NCBI GenBank assembly: GCA_965229005.1 | Contig: CBDDIP010000001.1 | Coordinates: 1,178,001-1,242,000 of the forward strand | Source: CBDDIP01 sp965229005 | GTDB taxonomy: Bacteria; Actinomycetota; Acidimicrobiia; Acidimicrobiales; Ilumatobacteraceae | Length of the DNA stretch: 64,000 bases | Reading direction: 5' to 3' | Part shown: piece by piece, positions 42,281 to 52,301 of the stretch | How the letters are laid out: each line of letters starts with the position of its first letter | Position numbering within the stretch: the first letter of the stretch is position 1 | Made by a program: the position numbers and the translations under genes | Notes under the pieces: model-generated | What the model was told of the DNA's origin: nothing | The model's database searches: none | Seen by the model: the letters and a program-made list of their open reading frames with translations, nothing else

Positions 42281-44526
42281 GCACCGTGACCCCCGAACGC
42301 GCGCCCGAGCGAGTCGAGCTCGGCGTCACCGGGATGACCTGCTCGGCGTGTGCCAACCGCATCGAGCGACGTCTCAACAAGCTCGACGGCGTCACCGCCA
42401 CGGTGAACTACGCCACCGAGAAGGCGGCGGTCCAGTTCGATCCGGACGCTGTCAGCGTCGATCAGCTCATCGCCACCGCCGAAGAGATCGGCTACGGCCT
42501 CACCCGTCCCGCCACAGCCCTGCATGGGCGCGAGAACGACGACATGTCGGTGGATTCGCGCCCATCGGACGCGGATGAGGCGCTGCGACGGCTCATCGTT
42601 GCGATCGTGCTCGGCGTGCCGGTGCTCGTGCTGTCGATGATCCCCGCGCTGCAGTTCCGCAACTGGCAGTGGTTGGCGTTCACGCTCGCCGCACCGGTGG
42701 CCACGTGGGCGGCGCTGCCGTTCCACCGCACGGCGTGGAAGAACCTGCGCCACGGCGAGGCGACGATGGACACGCTCGTCTCCGTCGGCGTGCTCGCGGC
42801 GTTCGCGTGGAGCGCGTACGCGCTGTTCTTCACCGCGGCCGGCGACAACGGGATGAAGATGTCGATGTCGCTGATCCCGACGCGCGGCGACACGCACCAC
42901 CTCTACCTCGAGGTGGCATCGACCACCGTCGCGCTGATCCTCACCGGCCGCTGGTTCGAAGCCCGCGCCAAGCGCCGTGCCGGCGGCGCGTTGCGTGCGC
43001 TGCTCGCACTCGGCGCGGACGAGGCGAGCGTGCTGCTGCCCGACGGCAGCGAGGTGCGCCGACCCGCGGCAGAGCTGCAACCCGGCGATCGCTTCGTCGT
43101 CCGGCCGGGCGAACGGATCGCGACTGACGGCGTGGTCGAGGACGGCGAGTCGTCGATCGACGCCGCGCTGCTCACCGGCGAGAGCATGCCGGTGGAGGTC
43201 GGCCCGGGCGACCACGTCACCGGCGCGACCATCAACAGCGACGGTCGCCTCGTGGTGCGCGCCACGCGCGTCGGCAACGACACGGTGCTGGCCCAGATGG
43301 CTCGACTGGTGGAGGAGGCGCAGAGCGGCAAGGCGCCGGTGCAACGGCTGGCCGATCGCGTCTCGGGTGTGTTCGTGCCGGTCGTGATCGCCATCGCGGT
43401 CGCCACGCTCGGGTTCTGGTTCGCCCGCACCGGCAGCCTCAGCCAGGCAATGGCGCCCGCTGTGACCGTGCTGATCATCGCCTGCCCGTGTGCACTCGGG
43501 TTGGCGACGCCCACCGCGCTGCTCGTCGGCACCGGACGCGGTGCGCAGATGGGCATCCTCATCAAGGGGCCGGAGGTGCTGGAGCTCACCCGGCAGGCCG
43601 ACACGATCGTGCTCGACAAGACCGGCACGGTGACGCTCGGCCAGATGCGCGTCGTCGCCGTGCACGCGGCGACCGGCACGACGACCCAGACGGTGCTCGC
43701 GGCCGCGGCCGCGCTCGAGTCGTCGAGCGAGCACCCGATCGCCAAGGCCATCGTCGACCACGCGGTTGCCGAGGGCATCGCCGTCGCCCACGCCGAGGGC
43801 TTCCGCAACTTGCCCGGGCGAGGTGCCACGGCGATCGTCGACGGACAGGTCGTCAGCGTCGGCCGCCCCGACCTCGCACTCAGCGACGAGCTCGCCGAAC
43901 GCTTCACCGCATCCGAAGCTGCCGGCCAGACAGCGGTCGTCGTCACCGTCGATGGCATCACCATCGGCGTGATCGGCATCGCCGACGCGGTGAAGCCGAC
44001 GAGCGCGGCGGCCATCACCCGCCTGCGCGCCCTCGGGCTGCGGCCGATCCTGCTCACCGGGGACAACCGCGCCACCGCTCTGACCGTCGCCGCCGAGGTC
44101 GGCATCGCGCCCGACGATGTGATCGCCGGCGTGCTGCCCGACGAGAAGGTGGCGACCATCAAGCGGTTGCAGGCCGACGGCAAGGTGGTGGCGATGGTCG
44201 GCGACGGCGTCAACGACGCGGCCGCGCTGGCGCAAGCCGACCTCGGCATCGCCATGGGCACCGGCACCGATGTGGCCATCGAGGCCAGCGACCTCACCCT
44301 GCTGCGCGCCGACCTCGACGCCGCGGCCGACTCGATCCGCCTCAGCCGGCGCACCCTCGCGGTGATCAAGGGCAACCTCGTCTGGGCGTTCGCCTACAAC
44401 GTCGCCGCGCTGCCGCTGGCGATGAGCTGGATGCTCTCCCCCGTCGTCGCCAGCGCGGCGATGGCCGGTTCGAGCGTGTTCGTCGTGTCCAACAGCCTGC
44501 GCCTGCGCCGCTTCCGCGCCGGCTGA
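42277..44526 (+). CDS. copA: Copper-exporting P1B-type ATPase CopA
   Basis: 749 residues. An N-terminal HMA domain (GMTCSAC, Cys22 and Cys25) precedes eight membrane helices, the TGES actuator motif, the CPC metal site (Cys403-Pro404-Cys405), the phosphorylated Asp447 in DKTGT and the hinge GDGVNDA (642). This is a complete Cu(I) exporter. A Met-rich extracellular loop (GMKMSMSLIPTRGDTHHL) after the second helix may collect copper. It overlaps the preceding small gene by ATGA and ends the csoR-copZ-copA operon. Confidence 0.95.
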   Translation: MSTVTPERAPERVELGVTGMTCSACANRIERRLNKLDGVTATVNYATEKAAVQFDPDAVSVDQLIATAEEIGYGLTRPATALHGRENDDMSVDSRPSDADEALRRLIVAIVLGVPVLVLSMIPALQFRNWQWLAFTLAAPVATWAALPFHRTAWKNLRHGEATMDTLVSVGVLAAFAWSAYALFFTAAGDNGMKMSMSLIPTRGDTHHLYLEVASTTVALILTGRWFEARAKRRAGGALRALLALGADEASVLLPDGSEVRRPAAELQPGDRFVVRPGERIATDGVVEDGESSIDAALLTGESMPVEVGPGDHVTGATINSDGRLVVRATRVGNDTVLAQMARLVEEAQSGKAPVQRLADRVSGVFVPVVIAIAVATLGFWFARTGSLSQAMAPAVTVLIIACPCALGLATPTALLVGTGRGAQMGILIKGPEVLELTRQADTIVLDKTGTVTLGQMRVVAVHAATGTTTQTVLAAAAALESSSEHPIAKAIVDHAVAEGIAVAHAEGFRNLPGRGATAIVDGQVVSVGRPDLALSDELAERFTASEAAGQTAVVVTVDGITIGVIGIADAVKPTSAAAITRLRALGLRPILLTGDNRATALTVAAEVGIAPDDVIAGVLPDEKVATIKRLQADGKVVAMVGDGVNDAAALAQADLGIAMGTGTDVAIEASDLTLLRADLDAAADSIRLSRRTLAVIKGNLVWAFAYNVAALPLAMSWMLSPVVASAAMAGSSVFVVSNSLRLRRFRAG

Positions 44527-44530
44527 CCGG

Positions 44531-44887
44531 TCACGTCTCGTCGTCGGCGCCGAAGCGCTTGCCGAGCAGCGGCGGTCGCAGCGGAGTCAACGACAGCAGG
44601 CGATGACGACCGACGATGACGAGCACCGCGCGACCGGGCTCGAGGTGCCCGTAGACCTCGCACTCGGCACGTTGCGCCACGTCGTCGTCGATGCGGATGG
44701 ACGGGTCGGTGTCGAAGTCGAACCGCGGTCGCTCCTTGGCCGTCGCGTCGCCCGGATACAACGAGATCCGCAACGACCCGCCGTACGCACGGCCCGCACT
44801 GCGTCGGTAGCGAAGGCACATCGTCGCCACCGGCCACTCTGCATCCGGGTCGTTGGCCAGCGCGCGGACATCAGCCTCGAAGCTCAC
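44531..44887 (-). CDS. Hypothetical protein (118 aa)
   Basis: 118 residues, mostly beta-strand (CLRYRRSAGRAYGGSLRISL; CEVYGHLEPGRAVLVIVGRH). It is convergent with copA, 4 nt from its stop. No domain was recognised. An antisense role is unlikely because the sequence reads as ordinary protein. Confidence 0.6.
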   Translation of the reverse strand: MSFEADVRALANDPDAEWPVATMCLRYRRSAGRAYGGSLRISLYPGDATAKERPRFDFDTDPSIRIDDDVAQRAECEVYGHLEPGRAVLVIVGRHRLLSLTPLRPPLLGKRFGADDET

Positions 44888-44958
44888 GACACCTGTCTAG
44901 CGGCTTCCCACCGAGACTCCTTCGGACGAGGGCGCCGCCGGTGTGATAGTCCGTCGCC

Positions 44959-45495
44959 ATGCCTGCGGCCGAACCGATCAGCGTGCTGTTCGTCTGCCTC
45001 GGCAACCACTGCCGCTCGCCATCCGCGCACGCGATCGCGGCGACGATCGCCGAGCAGCGCAGTCTGCGCAACGTGCTCGTCGATTCCGCCGGCACCGCCG
45101 ACGCCCACTCCGGCGATCATCCACATCCGCTGGCCGTGGCCGAGGGCCGTGCTCGTGGGTACCGGGTCACCCACGTCGGCCGGCGCATCCACCCGGACGA
45201 CTTCGAACGCTTCGCCTTGATCATCGCCATGGATCGCAGCAACGTCGCCGACCTCGAGCGGATGCGCGGTCACGTGGAGCACCGACGGGGCTTCTACCCC
45301 GGCGTCGAGCCGCACCAGGTGCAGCTGCTGCGTCGATGGGACCCGTATGCGATGCCCGGCGACGAGGAGCTGCCCGACCCCTGGGGCAAGGGCGCTGCCG
45401 CCTACACCGAGATGTTCGACGTCATCGAGCGCACGATCCCGCCTTTGCTCGACCACCTGGCCACCCTCGTCGACGAGAGCCAGCGCGGCCGCTGA
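44959..45495 (+). CDS. Low-molecular-weight protein-tyrosine phosphatase
   Basis: 178 residues. The P-loop C-x4-C-R-S lies at Cys13-Leu-Gly-Asn-His-Cys18-Arg19-Ser20. The C-terminal DPWGKGAAAYTEMFD provides the general-acid aspartate (DPY in most members; here DPW). It dephosphorylates phosphotyrosine, often on secreted or capsule-linked targets. GATAGT lies 8 nt before the ATG, in line with a leaderless start. Confidence 0.92.
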   Translation: MPAAEPISVLFVCLGNHCRSPSAHAIAATIAEQRSLRNVLVDSAGTADAHSGDHPHPLAVAEGRARGYRVTHVGRRIHPDDFERFALIIAMDRSNVADLERMRGHVEHRRGFYPGVEPHQVQLLRRWDPYAMPGDEELPDPWGKGAAAYTEMFDVIERTIPPLLDHLATLVDESQRGR

Positions 45496-45513
45496 CCTCG
45501 CGGCCCGGGCTCG

Positions 45514-46290
45514 TCAGGCGGCGAGGACGGCGCGCAAGCGGTAGAGGGCTTGGTCGCGATGGACGCGCAGGGTGCGAGTGGTGACCCGGCGCTCCTTGGC
45601 AACGATCCGCATCGACCGGTTCATCAACCCCACGATGAGCGTCACGTCGTCGCTGTCGAGGCCGCAGCGACGTGCTTCCTGGAGGATCACCGCCGCCTGC
45701 AGCGCCGGGTCGGTGAGCGCGTCGAGATCGGGCACGCCGACCTCGTCGACGGCAGCGGCATGGTCGTCGACGGCGCACCCCCAGAACTCGTACATCACGT
45801 CGTCGTTGGCGATGTTGGTGTCGACCGGCCGGTGGCCCGCCTCGAAGGCGTGGTACGAGCAGCTGCGCAGCAGCGACACGATGAGGTAGCCGCGGGCGCG
45901 ATCGAGGTCGAACGAACGGATCGCGGACCACGCCACGCCGACCAGTTCGTCGAGCGCGTCGATCCCTTGCTCGAACGTGTCCGAGTAGCGCCGGGCCAGC
46001 GCGCTGAGCCCCGGCAGCAACCGCTGCAGGACGATTCGCGCCGCGAGGTGCTCGTGCCCGGCGAGCTCGACCAGCCGGCGCAGCACCTCGTTCTGCTGAT
46101 CGGTGTGCCCGCGCACACCGAGCCCGGATGCCGACAGGAAGACGTCGAGATCGGTGAGCACCAGGCCCTCGAACCCGCTCCACGTCCGGGCCACGCGCAA
46201 CGCGCCCGGGTCGGTGGCCAGCCGGTCCCACTCGAGCTGGAGGCGGGACAGCAGGTAGCGGTGGTGGGGCGAGGTCGCGATGCGGGTCAT
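45514..46290 (-). CDS. Hypothetical protein with sigma-region-4-like C-terminus
   Basis: About 258 residues from ATG 46290 (MTRIATSPHHR). Mostly helical; the C-terminal stretch (VTLIVGLMNRSMRIVAKERR then VTTRTLRVHRDQALYRLRAV) resembles the DNA-binding helix-turn-helix of sigma-70 region 4. The central region has no clear sigma-2 core. It may be a divergent sigma-like regulator. It is convergent with the phosphatase gene and divergent from the FHA-FtsK gene. Confidence 0.6.
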   Translation of the reverse strand: MTRIATSPHHRYLLSRLQLEWDRLATDPGALRVARTWSGFEGLVLTDLDVFLSASGLGVRGHTDQQNEVLRRLVELAGHEHLAARIVLQRLLPGLSALARRYSDTFEQGIDALDELVGVAWSAIRSFDLDRARGYLIVSLLRSCSYHAFEAGHRPVDTNIANDDVMYEFWGCAVDDHAAAVDEVGVPDLDALTDPALQAAVILQEARRCGLDSDDVTLIVGLMNRSMRIVAKERRVTTRTLRVHRDQALYRLRAVLAA

Positions 46291-46467
46291 CGCCGCAACC
46301 TCCGCGCCGCGCCTCACCGGCAGGCTCACCCGAAGCCTCACCGTCGTGATGGATGCTGCGCCGATCTCTGCAGTGAGGACTCACTGGTCCACCGGTGAAC
46401 TGCCCGGTGAGCGTGTTGACCTGGTTGTTTTCCCCTCGGACCGAGCCCGGCACGGTTCTGTGTTGTT

Positions 46468-49400
46468 GTGACGACGAACTGGCACTGCACCTGGGAGTCC
46501 GGGCCCGACACCGGAACCACCGGCACGATCGAAGGCGGTGGCATCGCCCTCGTCGGACGGGCGGCCGACGCCGACCTCCGTTGCGACGACCCGGAGATGT
46601 CCGCCCGTCATGCCCTGCTCACCGTCGGGCTCGATGGCGGACTACACGTCATCGCCATCACCGCCGGGGCCGTCCGAGTCGACGACGTGTTCGCCGAGGG
46701 CGAGGTGCTCGTCACCGACGGTGCCGCCATCGAGCTCGGCTCGAGCACCCTGCGTTGTCGCCGATCGCCCGACCCGTCGACCCGCCCGGCATCGGCACCC
46801 ATCGACGTGATCGGCGGCAGGGTGCATCGTCCACCGCGGGCGTTGTCGCCGGCCGAACCTGCCATCGTCGACACGGCAGGCCCCCCGCCGTCGCCGACGC
46901 CGCGCCACGGCGGGTTGCTCCCGGCGGTGCTCGGGCTGGCCGGATCGGCGGCGATCGCGGCCGTGATGGACCAGGCGACGTTCCTGGTCTTCGGCGCACT
47001 GGGATCATTGGCCGCGATCGCCACGTGGGGCGGACAGCGGTTCGCCGCCGGGCGTGCCGACCGCCGAGCGATGCGTGCGCACGAGGAGGCGACGCGGCGC
47101 TCGGTGGTCGCGCTCGACGAAGCGTTCGACCGAGCGCTCGGCCGCCACCTCGCCGCCACCCCGACGACGGCGAGCGCCGACGAGACCATCGGCCGACGAT
47201 CGGTGCACCTGTGGGAGCGGCGCGGCAACCACGCCGACGCCTGGACCGTCTCTCCCGGTCGCGGCGACTGGGTGTGGCAGTTCGACGACGATGCGCTCGC
47301 GGCGCGACGCGCCACTGACGCGCCGGTGCCGATCGACCTCGGCCACGGAGCGGTGCTGGCCGTCCGCGGGCGCCCGGCGCGCACCGCAGCGGTGGCCCGC
47401 GCGCTCCTGTTGCAGCTCGTCGCGCAGTGCGGTCCGGCCGACCTTCGCGTCGTGGTCGTCAGCGACGACATCGAAGGCTGGCGATGGGTCGAGAGCCTGC
47501 CTCACGCGCAGCTCGACGGCCGGCCGCTGGTCGTCGACTCGGAAGGGGCCGGCGCTGTGCTGACGGATCTCGAACGACATCCCGGTCACGTGGTGGTGAT
47601 CACCGATCGCTGCGATGCGATCACCACGCGAACGCATCCGTTGCGCCGAGCCCTCGGCAACGCACAGGCCCCCGCGGTGATCGTCCTCCTGCCGGCGGAT
47701 CGCGCCGTCCCCCACGTGTGCACCGCCGAACTGCACCTCGCCACGACTGCGGCACGATTGGTGGCCGACACGACCGCGGCGTTCGCCGTGCCGATCCGCC
47801 CGGCAGGCGTCGGCGTGCGGCGAGCCGAGGCACTCGCCGGGTTGCTGGCCGGCCTGACCGATCCCGACGACCCCGGAGGTGGTGACGGCTTGCCGTCGTC
47901 GATCACGTTGACCGCGTTGCTGCCGGACGCGATCCATGGGCCACGCGCGTCGGCCACGGTCGCCGGCAGCTGGCTGGCGGCCGGCGACGATCCGGCACCC
48001 CGAGCGCTCCTCGGCACAGCAGCCGACGGGACGATCGAGGTCGACCTCGTGCGCGACGGACCGCACGCCCTGATCGCCGGCACCACCGGTTCGGGCAAGA
48101 GCGAACTGCTGCGGTCGCTGATCGTGTCGCTCGCGCTCGGCAGCGGACCGCAGCACCTCACCTTCGTGCTCGTCGACTACAAGGGCGGCGCGACGTTCGA
48201 CGCGCTGGCGGGCCTGCCGCACGTGGTCGGCACGGTCACCGATCTCGATCATCGGTTGGCGGATCGAGCGCTGCGCAGCCTCGACGCCGAACTGCGCCGG
48301 CGCGAGTCGGTGCTGCGCGAGCACGGCGCCGGCGACATCAGCGCCCTGCGCCGTGCTCGACCCGACGTGCCCATGCCCCGCCTCGTCGTGATCGTCGACG
48401 AGTTCGCCGCGCTCGCCGCCGAGCAGCCGGACTTCCTGCACGCGTTGATCGGCATCGCGCAGCGCGGCCGCAGCCTGGGGCTGCACCTGATCCTGGCGAC
48501 GCAACGGCCGCAGGGCATCGTCAGCGACGACATCCGGGCGAACACCAACCTGCGCATCGCGCTGCGCATGCACGATCCCGCGGACGCGTTGGACGTGGTC
48601 GGCACGTCGACCGCTGCTGCCCTGCCCCGCCACCGCCCCGGCCGCGCGGTGCTGCGGCTCGGGCCCGACGAGCACGTCACGTTCCAGTCGGCGAGCAGCG
48701 CGGCCGACGTCGACGGACTGGTTGCTGCCTGCCGCGGCGCGGTCGAGGAGCTCGGGCTGGAGCGACCTGCTCGCCCGTGGCTCCCGCCGCTGCCGAACGT
48801 GCTCGGCGACGACGGCGTCGAGTCGGGCTCGGTCGGCGTCATCGACGATCCCGATCAGCAGCGCACCGTCGCGCTGCGTTGGGAGCGGGCGTCCGGGAAC
48901 CTGCTCGTTGCGGGCGGCAGCGGCAGTGGCACGACCACAGCGCTCACCGCGGTGGCATGGGCATCCACCGAGAGCGTCCGACCGGCTCACCTGTTCGTCA
49001 TCGATGCGCGTTCGGATGCGACGGATGGCCCGCTCGACGCGCTCGCCGAGTCGCCGTGGTGCGCCGCCGTCACCGCCGCCGGAGATCGCGAACGTGTCTG
49101 GCGCCTACTGCATGCCGTCGACGACGAGCTCGCACGACGACGATCACCTCATGCCGCCGTCGCACCGGCACACGACGTCGTGCTGCTGATCGACGGACTG
49201 CGCTCGTTGTGGCAGCAGCTCGACGACCCGAGTGCCGGCGACGCGCTGGACGTGCTGCACCGCGTGATCACCACCGGCGCGGCTGCGGGCATCAACGTCG
49301 CTGCGTCGGTCGAACATGCCGGCGGCATCCCCGGCGTGGTGCTCGCCGCCTTCGCCCATCGCTGGGTGCTGCGCCTCGACGACGCCGCCGAGGCGAACCC

Positions 49401-50265
49401 GCTCGGCGTCCGTCCGGCGTCGGTGCCCACGGCGCGCGTCCCCGGCCGGTTGGTCGTCGCGGCAACGGGCTGCGAAGCGCAGCTCGTCGGGCCGATCACA
49501 TCGCCGCGTCCAGTCGCCGCCGTGGCGCCGGGGACCCGCGTGCCGAACCGGGTCGAGCCGCTGCCGGCACGACTCGCCGCGACCGGGCTCGAGTCGGCAC
49601 AACGTCACGGTCGAATCGTGCAGCTGCCCATCGGCATCGCCGTTCGCACCGCGACTGCAGCCGCGTTGACCATCGTGGACGGCGAGCACCTGACGGTCAT
49701 CGGCCCACCGCGCAGCGGCCGCACCACGGCGCTGCAGACCGTCGTCCTGGCGTGGAGACAGGCGACACCTGCCGGCGAGGTGCTCACCATCGACGCACGC
49801 GACCGCGACGCCGCGACGACGCTGGCCGCTTCGATCGACGACCTCGAACGCCGCCCGCTGACAGCTGCGCCGAGGCTGCTGGTCGTGGACGATGCCGACC
49901 TCGTCGACGACCTCGACGGACGGCTGGCCGCACTGATCAAGCGTTCTCCGCTCGGGCTGACCGTGGCGATCGCCGCGCGAGCGGACGCGCTCCGTCAGGC
50001 ATACGGCCATTGGACGGGGCTGGTCCGACGCAGCCGGATCGGCGTCGTCACGGTCGGCGGCGGTGGCACGTCGAACGACCTGGACGGCGACCTGCTGGGC
50101 GCCGCGCTCCCCCACCGGTTGCCGATCCCGCATCGACCCGGGCTGGCCTGGATGGTGACCACCGATGGGCCGGCGCTCGTCCAGATCGCCGTCCACGACG
50201 ACGACACGTGCGCAGCGGACCGCAACGGCGCAGATCGGTGGGAGCGTTCGCTGGCCGTATCGTGA
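46468..50265 (+). CDS. FHA-domain FtsK/SpoIIIE ATPase, EssC/EccC-like (type VII secretion)
   Basis: 1265 residues. An N-terminal FHA domain (about 10-95: IALVGRAADADLRC, EMSARHALL) is followed by two membrane helices (150-188) and three FtsK-type ATPase modules with P-loops at about 537 (GTTGSGKSE), 814 (GGSGSGTTT) and 1077 (GPPRSGRTT). The first keeps Walker B LVVIVDEFAAL, so it is probably the main motor. The FHA-2TM-3xFtsK order matches EssC/YukB of Gram-positive type VII systems; actinobacterial EccC usually lacks the FHA domain. No esx, eccB, eccD or WXG100 gene is adjacent. The GTG at 46468 is the best start. Confidence 0.9.
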   Translation: MTTNWHCTWESGPDTGTTGTIEGGGIALVGRAADADLRCDDPEMSARHALLTVGLDGGLHVIAITAGAVRVDDVFAEGEVLVTDGAAIELGSSTLRCRRSPDPSTRPASAPIDVIGGRVHRPPRALSPAEPAIVDTAGPPPSPTPRHGGLLPAVLGLAGSAAIAAVMDQATFLVFGALGSLAAIATWGGQRFAAGRADRRAMRAHEEATRRSVVALDEAFDRALGRHLAATPTTASADETIGRRSVHLWERRGNHADAWTVSPGRGDWVWQFDDDALAARRATDAPVPIDLGHGAVLAVRGRPARTAAVARALLLQLVAQCGPADLRVVVVSDDIEGWRWVESLPHAQLDGRPLVVDSEGAGAVLTDLERHPGHVVVITDRCDAITTRTHPLRRALGNAQAPAVIVLLPADRAVPHVCTAELHLATTAARLVADTTAAFAVPIRPAGVGVRRAEALAGLLAGLTDPDDPGGGDGLPSSITLTALLPDAIHGPRASATVAGSWLAAGDDPAPRALLGTAADGTIEVDLVRDGPHALIAGTTGSGKSELLRSLIVSLALGSGPQHLTFVLVDYKGGATFDALAGLPHVVGTVTDLDHRLADRALRSLDAELRRRESVLREHGAGDISALRRARPDVPMPRLVVIVDEFAALAAEQPDFLHALIGIAQRGRSLGLHLILATQRPQGIVSDDIRANTNLRIALRMHDPADALDVVGTSTAAALPRHRPGRAVLRLGPDEHVTFQSASSAADVDGLVAACRGAVEELGLERPARPWLPPLPNVLGDDGVESGSVGVIDDPDQQRTVALRWERASGNLLVAGGSGSGTTTALTAVAWASTESVRPAHLFVIDARSDATDGPLDALAESPWCAAVTAAGDRERVWRLLHAVDDELARRRSPHAAVAPAHDVVLLIDGLRSLWQQLDDPSAGDALDVLHRVITTGAAAGINVAASVEHAGGIPGVVLAAFAHRWVLRLDDAAEANPLGVRPASVPTARVPGRLVVAATGCEAQLVGPITSPRPVAAVAPGTRVPNRVEPLPARLAATGLESAQRHGRIVQLPIGIAVRTATAAALTIVDGEHLTVIGPPRSGRTTALQTVVLAWRQATPAGEVLTIDARDRDAATTLAASIDDLERRPLTAAPRLLVVDDADLVDDLDGRLAALIKRSPLGLTVAIAARADALRQAYGHWTGLVRRSRIGVVTVGGGGTSNDLDGDLLGAALPHRLPIPHRPGLAWMVTTDGPALVQIAVHDDDTCAADRNGADRWERSLAVS

Positions 50266-50271
50266 GCGCCG

Positions 50272-51228
50272 ATGTCGCGCATCCTCACCGTCGCCGCCGC
50301 GCAGCTCGGGCCCGTCCAGCGCAGCCACACCCGCGAGCAGGTCGTCGAGCGGCTGCTCGTGCTGCTGCGCCAGGCGCACGAGCACGGCGTCGAGCTCGTC
50401 GTCTACCCCGAGCTGGCGTTGACGACGTTCTTCCCGCGTTGGTTCGTCGACGACATCAGCGAGGCCGACCACTTCTACGAAGCGTCGATGCCGAACGGGG
50501 CGACGCAGCCGCTGTTCGACGAGGCCCGTCGGCTGGGCATCGGCTTCTGCCTCGGGTACGCGCTGCGCGAGACCGCGGCCGACGGAACGGTGCATCGCTG
50601 GAACGTGCAGACGTTGGTCGAGCGCGACGGCTCCATCGTCGGCACCTACAAGAAGGTGCACATCCCCGGTCACGAGCACCACGAGCCGGACCGGCCGTTC
50701 CAGCACGCCGAGCGCTACTACTTCGAGCCGAGCCCGGACGGGTTCGGCGTGTGGCGGGCGTTCGACGGCATCGTCGGGATGATGATCTGCAACGACCGCC
50801 GCTGGCCGGAGACCTATCGGGTGATGGGGCTGCAGGGCGTGGAGCTGATCCTGTGCGGCTACAACACGCCGATCCACTACGTGCCGGACCCGAGCCAGGA
50901 CATCCTCCAGGGATTCCACAACGCGCTGGTGATGCAGTCCGGCGCGTACCAGAACGGCACGTGGGTGATCGGCGTCGCCAAGGGCGGCGTCGAGGAGGGC
51001 GTCGATTCCCTGGCGCAGTCGATGATCGTCGCCCCGAGCGGACAGATCGTCGCTCAAACCCTCAGCAGTGACGACGAGCTGGTGGTGGCGCGCATCGACC
51101 TCGACTGGTGCAAGCGGTACACCGGCACCCTGTTCAACTTCGATCGCTACCGCCGGCCGGAGCTGTACGGGCGGATCACCGAGCGGCGCGGCGCCGTGCT
51201 GCCGGACTTGGGACCACCCGACAGCTGA
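50272..51228 (+). CDS. N-carbamoyl-D-amino-acid amidohydrolase-type nitrilase
   Basis: 318 residues of the nitrilase superfamily with the triad Glu47 (VVYPELALT), Lys127 (GTYKKVHIPG) and Cys173 (MMICNDRRWPE). Positions and context match Agrobacterium D-carbamoylase (Glu47, Lys127, Cys172). It would hydrolyse N-carbamoyl-D-amino acids to D-amino acids, CO2 and ammonia. It starts 6 nt after the FHA-FtsK gene, although a functional link is not evident. Another D-amino-acid operon lies at 3750-8133. Confidence 0.92.
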   Translation: MSRILTVAAAQLGPVQRSHTREQVVERLLVLLRQAHEHGVELVVYPELALTTFFPRWFVDDISEADHFYEASMPNGATQPLFDEARRLGIGFCLGYALRETAADGTVHRWNVQTLVERDGSIVGTYKKVHIPGHEHHEPDRPFQHAERYYFEPSPDGFGVWRAFDGIVGMMICNDRRWPETYRVMGLQGVELILCGYNTPIHYVPDPSQDILQGFHNALVMQSGAYQNGTWVIGVAKGGVEEGVDSLAQSMIVAPSGQIVAQTLSSDDELVVARIDLDWCKRYTGTLFNFDRYRRPELYGRITERRGAVLPDLGPPDS

Positions 51229-51296
51229 GCGAAACTTGACGATCTGGGCGCCTTCCTGCGGTGCGGGGCGACCGAGCCGGCGAATAGCGTGTGCGG

Positions 51297-52259
51297 ATGG
51301 GCGACACGGCGGACAGCAGCGGCATCGACAACAACGGAACGACCCCGGCGGCGTTTGCACCGCCGGCGAACCCGATTCCGGCAGGCGCCGTTCCCGGAGC
51401 TCCGCCTCCGTGGACGCCGCCTCCGTCGGTGCTGATCGACGTCCAGCAACCGGCCAAGCGGAAGCGGACCGGGTTGTGGGTGGGCATCGCCGCAGTGGTC
51501 GCGCTGGTCGCCGGCGGCGGCGCGTTCCTCGCGCTGCGCAAGGACGACGCCGACAAGCGGCCGACGTTCTCGCTCGCAGAGGCCGCGACGAACGCCGACG
51601 AGACCACCTCGTACACGTTCCACATGACGAACAGCGCGCTCGGCGCCGAGATCCAGGCCGACGGGGCGATCGACACCGTGTCCAAGGTGATGTCGTTGGA
51701 GATCGACACCGGCGGCCAGGGCATCGGCGGGTTCTCGGCGATCATGGACCTCGACAACAAGGTCATGTACATGAGCGCCGAGCCGTTCAAGGAGCTGATC
51801 CCCGACCTCGACGCGGCGTTCATCAAGTTCGACCTCGCCGAGCTGGCCGAGGAGACCGGGACCTCGATGTTCGACGAGCTGCCGGTGGACGAGCCGCTGT
51901 CGATCGCCCCGCTGCTCGCTGCCGGCGACGTCACCGACCTCGGCATCGACGACGTCAACGGCGAGCCGGTGCACCACTACCGGGTCATCGTCGACAGCGC
52001 CGAGCTGATCAAGGTCAACCCACAGATCGAGCAGACGTTCGAGGACGCGGGCAGCGACCTGCCGGACACGATCACCTACGACGTCTACGTCACCGAGGAC
52101 AACGAGCTGCGCCGCACGCACGTCGAGATGCTGGTGGCCGACCAGCTCGTCGTGACCGACATGATCATCACGCCGACCGAAGCCGACGCCGCCCCGATCG
52201 AGGCCCCCAGTGACGACGACGTCGTCGACTTCAAGGACCTCGAGGACCTCGCCGGCTGA
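51297..52259 (+). CDS. Membrane-anchored hypothetical protein, LppX/LprG-like
   Basis: About 320 residues. A Pro-rich cytoplasmic N-terminus is followed by one membrane helix (TGLWVGIAAVVALVAGGGAF) and an external domain of alternating strands (SYTFHMTNSALGAEIQADGA; DTITYDVYVTEDNELRRTHV). The shape recalls LppX/LprG-type lipid-binding proteins, but without a lipobox. TAGCGT lies 6 nt before the ATG. The FtsX-type exporter genes follow. Confidence 0.7.
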   Translation: MGDTADSSGIDNNGTTPAAFAPPANPIPAGAVPGAPPPWTPPPSVLIDVQQPAKRKRTGLWVGIAAVVALVAGGGAFLALRKDDADKRPTFSLAEAATNADETTSYTFHMTNSALGAEIQADGAIDTVSKVMSLEIDTGGQGIGGFSAIMDLDNKVMYMSAEPFKELIPDLDAAFIKFDLAELAEETGTSMFDELPVDEPLSIAPLLAAGDVTDLGIDDVNGEPVHHYRVIVDSAELIKVNPQIEQTFEDAGSDLPDTITYDVYVTEDNELRRTHVEMLVADQLVVTDMIITPTEADAAPIEAPSDDDVVDFKDLEDLAG

Positions 52260-52301
52260 CACGGTCCCGCCCGGTCGGCCCGACCGACTAGAACGGGTGC
52301 G

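Noticed and set aside
41875..44235. Minus-strand open frame of 786 codons across copZ and copA
   Set aside because: Antisense to complete copper genes; composition is shadow-like and no motif is present.
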